Part shown: in pieces, positions 1-4,311 of the stretch
How positions within the stretch are numbered: the stretch's first letter is position 1
How the letters are laid out: each line of letters begins with the position of its first letter
DNA from: JAMLIA01 sp039810005
Lineage (GTDB): Bacteria > Chloroflexota > Chloroflexia > Thermomicrobiales > CFX8
Assembly: GCA_039810005.1 (NCBI GenBank)
Contig: JBDHWD010000168.1
Coordinates: 1 to 5,582, forward strand
Direction: 5' to 3'
DNA: 5,582 nt
Made by a program: the position numbers and the translations under genes
The notes under the pieces: generated by a model
The model's database searches: none
Seen by the model: the letters and a program-made list of their open reading frames with translations, nothing else
Told to the model about the DNA's origin: nothing

Positions 1-227
1 TGTTCGAAACGTTCTATGCCGACGCACGCGCGACCTCAGCAGCTCACGCCAAGCGCTACACGCTCTTTCCGCCGTACTATCGTGAGCTCCTTGAGCAGGC
101 AAACAACAAAACCGAACGCGCCCGCCTCGTGATCGATCTGATCGCGTCGATGACCGAGCATCAGGTCGCTGACACCTACCAGCGCCTCACCGGTATCGCC
201 CAGGGCTCCGCGTTCGATCTCCTCTAA
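1..227 (+). CDS. C-terminal fragment of a dGTPase-like HD-superfamily triphosphohydrolase (5' end outside window)
   Basis: The reading frame starting at base 3 is open from the window edge to TAA at 225-227, giving 74 C-terminal residues. The tail contains FPPYYRELLEQ, then RLVIDLIASMTEHQVADTYQ, then a RLTGIAQGS-like end. This resembles the C-terminal helical region of dGTP triphosphohydrolases, where an R-x-x-x-D-x-[IV]-[AS]-x-[ML]-T-[DE] helix is followed by an 'LYxRLTG' helix. Members hydrolyse dGTP or other dNTPs to the deoxynucleoside and triphosphate in the cytoplasm. The HD metal-binding motif would lie upstream of the window and cannot be checked, so the family call rests on the tail alone. 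The MFS gene starts 94 bases downstream. A different all-helical protein with a similar tail cannot be excluded. Confidence 0.6.
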   Translation, partial: FETFYADARATSAAHAKRYTLFPPYYRELLEQANNKTERARLVIDLIASMTEHQVADTYQRLTGIAQGSAFDLL

Positions 228-268
228 ATAGTCCCTTCTTTCTGCACCCCCCAAACCTCCTTCCACTG

Positions 269-277
269 TGCTATCAT
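269..277 (+). promoter_or_regulatory. Possible extended -10 promoter for the MFS gene
   Basis: TG-C-TATCAT reads as an extended -10 element (TGn plus a 5/6 match to TATAAT), about 45 bases before the MFS start codon. No convincing -35 hexamer sits 16-18 bases upstream; that stretch is a C/T-rich run. An extended -10 can act without one. The call depends on a single short motif, so read-through from the upstream gene is an equally good explanation for MFS expression. Confidence 0.33.
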
Positions 278-312
278 CCCCAGCCGTTTTCTCTCCGACG
301 GGGTAGACGACC

Positions 313-317
313 GGAGG
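313..317 (+). promoter_or_regulatory. Ribosome binding site deciding the MFS start
   Basis: GGAGG at 313-317 lies 4 bases before ATG 322 but only 1 base before the overlapping in-frame TTG at 319. The spacing favours ATG 322 as the true start, removing one residue from the longest reading frame. Confidence 0.7.
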
Positions 318-321
318 CTTG

Positions 322-1599
322 ATGTTCGCGCTGCTGCGCATCCGCGACTTCGGCTTGCTGTGGCTGGCCGGGCTCATTTCCATCGCCGGGGATATCGCGC
401 TATTCATCGCGCTGCCGCTGCACGTCTACCGCCTGACCGACTCGACCGTCGCGACGGCCGGTGTGCTGGTGGCGACCTTCGCGCCGCGTGTGCTGCTTGG
501 CTCGATCGCTGGCGTCTTCGTTGATCACTGGGATCGCAAGCGCGTGATGCTCATTGCCGATCTCATCCGCGCGCCGTTGTTGCTGCCGATCGTCTTCGCC
601 CCCGACCATCTGGTCGTGCTCTACACGATCGCCGCCGTGCAGGGCACTATCGGTCTCTTCTTCAGCCCGGCCGAAGGCGCGCTACTGCCGCGACTGGTCG
701 GCAAGGAGCATCTCGTTCAGGCCAATGCGCTCAATGCGCTCAATGACAACATCGGTCTGCTGATCGGCCCGGTCATCGGCGCGACGCTCTACGCGGCGGC
801 TGGTATCGGTGGGGTCGTGCTCATCAATGCCGCGACCTACCTGGCCTCAGGCATCCTGATCGCGTTCATCGAGACTGATGCGCGACCAGAGCGCAGCGAT
901 CCGGATCGCAGCGGATCGGCGGTGCGCCGCGTCAAGAGCGACCTCGGGCAGGGGCTGAGCATGATCGGGCGCAATCGCGCATTACGTGTGTTGGTCGTGG
1001 CGGCACTGCTGTCCGGTGTCGCCGAGGGGGTCTTCGCGACGCTCGGCCTCTCGCCGCTCGTGCTGGATGTCCTCGGCGGTACGCCGGCGCAGGTTGGCTG
1101 GATCGCCGGGGCGCAGGCGCTCGGCGGTTTCGCGGCCGGCCTGATCGTCATCCGCATCGGCGCGCGGCTGTCCAAACGGTGGCTGCTCGGCGGTGGCATG
1201 GCCGGTGTCGGTCTGTGCGACTTCAGCTCGTTCAACGTCTTCCGCTTCGTGCCGCCGGGCACGCCGGCGGTTGGTGCGGTCATGGGGATCATGGGTGTCG
1301 CCGGGTTTCCGGTTGTCGCCGGGAGTGTCGGACGCCAGTCACTCGTCCAGGAGGAGGCACCGGATGCCTACCGCGGGCGGGTCTTCGGCGCGCTCGGCTC
1401 CGTCAGCGGACTGGCAATGGTCATTGGCTTCGCCGCTGGTGGTGTGCTGGGCGACGCCATCGGCCTCGTCCCCGTCCTGAGCGTCAGCGCCCTGTTGCGC
1501 GTCCTCGGCGGCATCATCGCGCTCGTGTTCCTGCCACGTGAGGTGCCCGACGAGCCGCACGCTCTTGTATCTGCTACGCCAAAAATTGAAGGAGCGTAG
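322..1599 (+). CDS. MFS transporter, EntS-like / MFS_3 (DHA3-type) efflux family
   Basis: This 425-residue integral membrane protein has about 12 predicted hydrophobic segments in two halves, the usual size for the drug/siderophore-exporter branch of the major facilitator superfamily. The N-terminus (FALLRIRDFGLLWLAGLIS) is typical of MFS_3 members. The loop after TM2 carries a motif-A-like signature G64-x3-D68-x2-D71-R-K-R74. A charged cytoplasmic loop at about residues 184-223 (many Arg and Asp) separates the halves. In the second half, R351-G-R-V-F-G matches the conserved RGRVFG turn of the family. Such proteins export small molecules by proton antiport. The substrate cannot be read from the sequence: EntS exports a siderophore, others export macrolides or other drugs. 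ATG 322 was chosen for the GGAGG 4 bases upstream. The iron-uptake genes downstream have their own promoter, so a shared role in iron is only a possibility. Confidence 0.88.
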   Translation: MFALLRIRDFGLLWLAGLISIAGDIALFIALPLHVYRLTDSTVATAGVLVATFAPRVLLGSIAGVFVDHWDRKRVMLIADLIRAPLLLPIVFAPDHLVVLYTIAAVQGTIGLFFSPAEGALLPRLVGKEHLVQANALNALNDNIGLLIGPVIGATLYAAAGIGGVVLINAATYLASGILIAFIETDARPERSDPDRSGSAVRRVKSDLGQGLSMIGRNRALRVLVVAALLSGVAEGVFATLGLSPLVLDVLGGTPAQVGWIAGAQALGGFAAGLIVIRIGARLSKRWLLGGGMAGVGLCDFSSFNVFRFVPPGTPAVGAVMGIMGVAGFPVVAGSVGRQSLVQEEAPDAYRGRVFGALGSVSGLAMVIGFAAGGVLGDAIGLVPVLSVSALLRVLGGIIALVFLPREVPDEPHALVSATPKIEGA

Positions 1600-1600
1600 T

Positions 1601-1708
1601 ATGAAGCCGAAAATCAGCCTGAGTTCGAGCTTTGCGGATGATGCTCACCCGCTTCTATTCCGATTCACTATGCAGACACCGTCCGCGCCATCACGAACCC
1701 GGTCTTGA
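1601..1708 (+). CDS. Doubtful 35-codon ORF directly behind the MFS gene
   Basis: ATG 1601 begins one base after the MFS stop codon and is preceded by AAGGAG (1589-1594) at an ideal 6-base spacing, an arrangement that suggests translational coupling. The predicted 35-residue peptide begins MKPKISLSSSFADD and ends rich in Ser, Pro, Thr and Arg. It has no membrane segment, no cysteine and no family I recognise. Third codon positions are only about 57% G or C by hand count, which looks lower than in the flanking genes. The end of the frame overlaps the -35 box of the iron operon promoter. Both points argue that it may be a chance frame or a decayed remnant. Confidence 0.22.
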   Translation: MKPKISLSSSFADDAHPLLFRFTMQTPSAPSRTRS

Positions 1709-1734
1709 CATACAGTCGCTGCGCTCCGTACGAT
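1705..1734 (+). promoter_or_regulatory. Sigma-70-type promoter of the iron-uptake operon
   Basis: A perfect TTGACA at 1705-1710 is followed by an 18-base spacer and TACGAT at 1729-1734 (4/6 match to TATAAT). GATAAT at 1732-1737 is a closer match to the -10 consensus, but its 21-base spacer is too long. The predicted start of transcription is near 1741, giving a leader of about 130 bases before ATG 1872. It is the best promoter in the window and lies just where a separate transcription unit for the ABC genes is expected. Confidence 0.6.
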
Positions 1735-1738
1735 AATC

Positions 1739-1755
1739 CCGACAGGCACAGTCGG
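1739..1755. promoter_or_regulatory. Inverted repeat at the predicted transcription start (candidate operator or 5' hairpin)
   Basis: CCGAC-N7-GTCGG is a perfect 5-base-arm dyad beginning 4 bases after the -10 box and spanning the expected transcription start. A repressor bound here would block initiation. Alternatively the RNA could form a hairpin at its very 5' end. The arms do not match the Fur or DtxR/IdeR consensus as I know them, so no regulator is named. Five-base arms can arise by chance in GC-rich DNA. Confidence 0.35.
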
Positions 1756-1772
1756 CTTTGGTCGCTACTGTG
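1747..1772 (+). repeat. Second inverted repeat in the leader, mutually exclusive with the first
   Basis: CACAGT (1747-1752) is perfectly complementary to ACTGTG (1767-1772) across a 14-base loop; a G-U pair can extend the stem by one. The left arm overlaps the 1739-1755 dyad, so in RNA only one of the two hairpins can form. A second ACTGTG copy occurs at 1828-1833 and could also pair with the same left arm. No U-run follows either structure, so it is not a classical terminator. Confidence 0.33.
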
Positions 1773-1786
1773 TGGTGATCAGCAAG

Positions 1787-1802
1787 CAGCGCTCAGGCGC
1801 TG
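1787..1802 (+). repeat. Small perfect hairpin in the iron operon leader
   Basis: CAGCGC-TCAG-GCGCTG forms a 6-base-pair, GC-rich stem with a 4-base loop, 70 bases before the ATPase start codon. It is not followed by a T-run, so it is not a rho-independent terminator. It may stabilise or structure the leader RNA. Confidence 0.4.
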
Positions 1803-1831
1803 ACGAAACGTGGGGGCGTTTGCTGTGACTG

Positions 1832-1851
1832 TGGTTAGCCGATTAACACCA
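1832..1851. promoter_or_regulatory. Imperfect palindrome just before the ATPase gene (weak operator candidate)
   Basis: The 20-base segment TGGTTAGCCGATTAACACCA has outer TGGT/ACCA arms and a nested GTTA-N6-TAAC dyad, which are out of register by two bases. It lies 20 bases before ATG 1872. The left half, GGTTAG, resembles half of an IdeR/DtxR iron box, but the right half does not match. The regulator is therefore unassigned. Confidence 0.22.
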
Positions 1852-1861
1852 GTGCGATATT

Positions 1862-1865
1862 GGAG
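1862..1865 (+). promoter_or_regulatory. Ribosome binding site deciding the ATPase start
   Basis: GGAG at 1862-1865 stands 6 bases before ATG 1872. The in-frame TTG at 1860 overlaps this site and has no purine-rich site of its own at a useful distance. ATG 1872 is therefore taken as the start. Confidence 0.65.
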
Positions 1866-1871
1866 CGGGGC

Positions 1872-2966
1872 ATGCTGACAGTCAGTGGAGTTTCGAAGAC
1901 CTACGCTGCCCGACCACATCCAGTTCACGCGCTGGAGCAGGTGGATCTCACTGTCGTCGACGGCAGCTTCACGGCGGTTCTGGGCGCATCCGGCTGCGGC
2001 AAGACAACGTTGCTGCGGGTGATTGCCGGGTTCGACCGGCCTGATCAGGGTGAGGTGCGGCTCGCCGATCGATTGCTGACTGGCCAGAGTACGCACGTTC
2101 CGCCAGAACGACGGGGCATCGGCATCGTCCCGCAGGAAGGGGCGCTCTTTCCCCACCTTGATGTGGCTCAGAACGTCGGCTTCGGCCTCGGCCGTAATCA
2201 TCTTCGCTCGCTCTCCGGGCGGGCCCGGCGCAATCGCGCGGCGCGGATTGACGAGATGCTGGAGCTGGTCGGGCTAGCGGGCTACGGCAAACGCCGCCCC
2301 GACGAGCTCTCTGGTGGACAGCAGCAGCGCGTGGCGCTGGCTCGTGCCCTCGCGCCCGGCCCTGAAGTCGTCCTGCTCGACGAGCCGTTCTCGTCGCTGG
2401 ACGCCGACCTGCGGGCGGAATTGCGCGTTGAGGTGCGTGACCTGCTGCGTCGGGTCGGTACAACCGCGGTGCTGGTGACCCACGATCAGGACGAGGCGCT
2501 CTCACTGGCCGATCACATCGCAGTGATGCGCAACGGCAAGATCGTGCAGGTTGATTCGCCGCACGGTGTCTACGGCGCGCCGAACGACCCGCATATCGCC
2601 GAGTTCATCGGCGATGCAGTACTCCTGCCAGCCCGGATGGTTGTCGGACGCACGCCGGCACCCTGCGTCGACTGCGCACTTGGGCGTATCGGCCTGCTCG
2701 GCACCTGCGCGCTGACCGGCGAGGATTGCATGGTCATGCTGCGCCCGGAGCAACTCGAGCTGTCGGATAGCGGGACGCCGGCGCAGGTTGTCAGCACCGT
2801 GTTCTATGGCCATGACGGAATCGTGCGATTGCGGCTGGGCGTAGACGGCAGCGGACCGATGGTACTTGTGCGAACCCAGGGCCACGCTCTCCCGAAGGTC
2901 GGAGACACCGTCTCCGTTCGGGTTGCCGGAGGGGTCGAAGCCCAGGCTTTTCAGATGACTCCGTGA
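1872..2966 (+). CDS. fbpC: Ferric iron ABC transporter, ATP-binding subunit (FbpC-like)
   Basis: This 364-residue cytoplasmic ATPase would power import through the permease encoded at 4312. All nucleotide-binding motifs are intact: Walker A GASGCGKTT (38-46), Q-loop Q88 in IVPQEGALFPHL, signature LSGGQQQR (146-153), Walker B VVLLDEP (166-172), D-loop SSLD (174-177) and switch H204 in VTHDQDEA. The IVPQEGALFPHLDVAQNV region and the C-terminal accessory (TOBE-like) domain at about 250-360, with LRPEQLEL, fit the Fe3+/CysA/Pot importer group, and the neighbouring binding protein points to iron. Length is normal for FbpC. An oddity is the cluster C265-x2-C268-x10-C279-x6-C286 in the accessory domain. 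Being the first gene of the operon, ahead of the binding protein, is also uncommon. A thiamine, polyamine or phosphonate ATPase would look similar on its own. Confidence 0.9.
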   Translation: MLTVSGVSKTYAARPHPVHALEQVDLTVVDGSFTAVLGASGCGKTTLLRVIAGFDRPDQGEVRLADRLLTGQSTHVPPERRGIGIVPQEGALFPHLDVAQNVGFGLGRNHLRSLSGRARRNRAARIDEMLELVGLAGYGKRRPDELSGGQQQRVALARALAPGPEVVLLDEPFSSLDADLRAELRVEVRDLLRRVGTTAVLVTHDQDEALSLADHIAVMRNGKIVQVDSPHGVYGAPNDPHIAEFIGDAVLLPARMVVGRTPAPCVDCALGRIGLLGTCALTGEDCMVMLRPEQLELSDSGTPAQVVSTVFYGHDGIVRLRLGVDGSGPMVLVRTQGHALPKVGDTVSVRVAGGVEAQAFQMTP

Positions 2967-2997
2967 CATAACGATCGCTATACCAAGTCCATGGCGT

Positions 2998-3056
2998 TGC
3001 CCGGGCATCGGCGACGTCAGTTACGCAGTGCGAAATTGGTTGTGGCATGGGCCACA
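2998..3056. repeat. Two perfect short palindromes in the ATPase-binding protein spacer
   Basis: TGCCCGGGCA at 2998-3007 is a 10-base perfect palindrome. TGTGGC-ATGG-GCCACA at 3041-3056 is a perfect 6-base-pair stem with a 4-base loop, ending 31 bases before the TTG start of the binding-protein gene. They lie in a 121-base untranslated spacer without a T-run or a good internal promoter. Intercistronic stems in ABC operons can protect the binding-protein mRNA or set its expression relative to the other subunits; that role here is inference. Confidence 0.4.
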
Positions 3057-3073
3057 GCGGGCAGATACAAGGG

Positions 3074-3079
3074 AAGGGA
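3074..3079 (+). promoter_or_regulatory. Ribosome binding site supporting the TTG start of the binding protein
   Basis: AAGGGA (within GGGAAGGGA, 3071-3079) lies 8 bases before TTG 3088. The longer alternative start, GTG 3028, has no such site and would put 20 extra residues rich in Trp, His and charges before the signal peptide. Confidence 0.6.
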
Positions 3080-3087
3080 TCCCGAGC

Positions 3088-4287
3088 TTGAGACGTACTG
3101 GACCTGGTCGCATACTCGCTATCCGGCGGGGCGCTGGGACACTGTTGGCGCTGAGTCTCTGCATCCTGCTTATGACCGCTGCCTGTGGTGGCAGCGAGTC
3201 GTCGACTGCGACGGTCGCCACTGAGCCTACGGCGACGACCGATGCTGCGGCTGCGACCGTGGCCACTGAGCCTACGGTGACGACCGGTGCTGCGGATGCG
3301 ACTGTGGACACCGCTGCCACACCCGATGCCGCAGCCGCGACTGAACCGGCGAGCGACGTCACCCTGACGATCTATTCGGGGCAACACGAATCACTGACGA
3401 CCGCGCTGACCGATGGCTTCACCCAGGCGACCGGCATCAAGGTTGATGTGCGTGCTGGCAGCGATGCCGAGCTGGGCAACCAGATCATTGAAGAGGGCGA
3501 TCGGGCGAAGGCAGATATCTTCCTCACCGAAGAGCCGAGCCAACTCGGTGCGCTTGATGGCCGTGATCTGTTCGCGGCGGTCGATCCGGAGACTCTGGCG
3601 CAGATTGATGAGCGTTTCAACCCCGGCTCGGGCAACTGGGTGGGCTACGCCGCCCGGTCACGCGTCATCTTCTACAATCCTGACAAGATCAGCGAGTCGG
3701 AGTTGCCCAAGAGCATTCTCGACCTGGTGAACCCTGAGTGGAAGGGCAAGTTTGCCTACGCACCGAGCGGCGCGTTCACGGCGACCGTCACCTACCTGAT
3801 CAACACGATCGGTGAAGATGCCACGCTGGAATGGCTGAAGGGCATCAAGGCGAACGGCGAGAACCTGCAGAAGAACGGCGCGATCCGCGACGCGGTCGAA
3901 GCTGGTCAGATCCCGTTTGGCCTGAGCAATCACTACTATTGGTATATCCTCGCCCAGCAGGAGGGCGGAGCGGATAAGCTGACATCGAAGGTTCACTATA
4001 TGGACGCTGGCGACCCTGGAGCGCTGGTGCTGGCTTCGGGCGCGGCAGTGCTCAAGACGAGCACGCATCAGGCCGAGGCGCAGCGTTTCCTGGCCTGGTT
4101 GACAGCCCCGGACGGTGGACAGCAGATCATCGCGACAACCACGCCGCAGTATCCGCTGGCACCGGATGTGACGAGCTCGATGGACTTGAAGCCACTCTCC
4201 GAGCTTGATCCGCCAGCGTTTGACCAGGGGTCGCTGCAGGATGTCAGCAAGGCGCGTGACCTGATCATTGAAGCGGGCATCGTCTAG
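3088..4287 (+). CDS. fbpA: Ferric iron-binding lipoprotein, ABC solute-binding subunit (FbpA/FutA-like)
   Basis: This 399-residue protein captures Fe3+ outside the membrane for the adjacent permease. Starting at TTG 3088 gives a basic N-terminus with several Arg, a hydrophobic core GTLLALSLCILLMTAAC and a lipobox-like TAAC, with C33 followed by GGS as the predicted lipidated residue. Residues about 34-90 form a low-complexity Thr/Ala/Glu/Pro tether containing a 15-residue repeat. The binding domain starts near LTIYSGQHES. Compared from memory with neisserial FbpA, the ligands H9, E57, Y195 and Y196 correspond to H100 (GQHES), E148 (ADIFLTEE), Y283 and Y284 (NHYYWYI). The landmarks KWKGKFAY-like (EWKGKFAYAPSGAF), DPGALV, SGAAVLK and YPL are also present. 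The Tyr-Tyr pair separates it from thiamine, polyamine and aminoethylphosphonate binders. The permease gene follows after 24 bases. The GTG at 3028 remains a possible but less likely start. Confidence 0.92.
   Translation: MRRTGPGRILAIRRGAGTLLALSLCILLMTAACGGSESSTATVATEPTATTDAAAATVATEPTVTTGAADATVDTAATPDAAAATEPASDVTLTIYSGQHESLTTALTDGFTQATGIKVDVRAGSDAELGNQIIEEGDRAKADIFLTEEPSQLGALDGRDLFAAVDPETLAQIDERFNPGSGNWVGYAARSRVIFYNPDKISESELPKSILDLVNPEWKGKFAYAPSGAFTATVTYLINTIGEDATLEWLKGIKANGENLQKNGAIRDAVEAGQIPFGLSNHYYWYILAQQEGGADKLTSKVHYMDAGDPGALVLASGAAVLKTSTHQAEAQRFLAWLTAPDGGQQIIATTTPQYPLAPDVTSSMDLKPLSELDPPAFDQGSLQDVSKARDLIIEAGIV
3208..3336 (+). repeat. In-gene tandem repeat encoding the lipoprotein tether
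   Basis: Two 45-base units (3208-3252 and 3253-3297) encode ATVATEPTATTDAAA and ATVATEPTVTTGAAD. A degenerate 39-base third unit (3298-3336) encodes ATVDTAATPDAAA, and a partial ATEP follows. All lengths are multiples of three, so gain or loss of a unit would lengthen or shorten the flexible linker between the lipid anchor and the iron-binding domain without breaking the frame. Confidence 0.85.
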
Positions 4288-4311
4288 AACCGGATAGCGA
4301 CCGAGATATGC

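Noticed and set aside
1600..1740. Searched for a rho-independent terminator between the MFS gene and the iron operon, and between the dGTPase-like gene and the MFS gene
   Set aside because: No GC-rich stem followed by a T-run is present in either gap. The hairpins found lie after the promoter and lack T-runs.
1772..1828. 18-codon leader ORF starting at GTG 1772 in the iron operon leader
   Set aside because: It has no ribosome binding site and no run of regulatory codons, and the sequence is not distinctive. It is too short to support.
1081..2790. A 16-base identical segment, ACGCCGGCGCAGGTTG, at 1081-1096 and 2775-2790
   Set aside because: Both copies encode TPAQV in unrelated proteins using the preferred codons of this genome. 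There is no flanking similarity, so chance and codon bias explain it.
3036..3069. Possible internal promoter before the binding-protein gene (TTGTGG with GATACA)
   Set aside because: The -35 match is poor, and transcription would start inside or next to the ribosome binding site. The spacer is better explained as intercistronic.
3217..3277. Two copies of GCCACTGAGCCTACGG, recalling the GCCACTG core of cobalamin riboswitches
   Set aside because: Both copies lie inside the tandem repeat that codes for the lipoprotein tether and are fully explained by it; the rest of a cobalamin riboswitch is absent.
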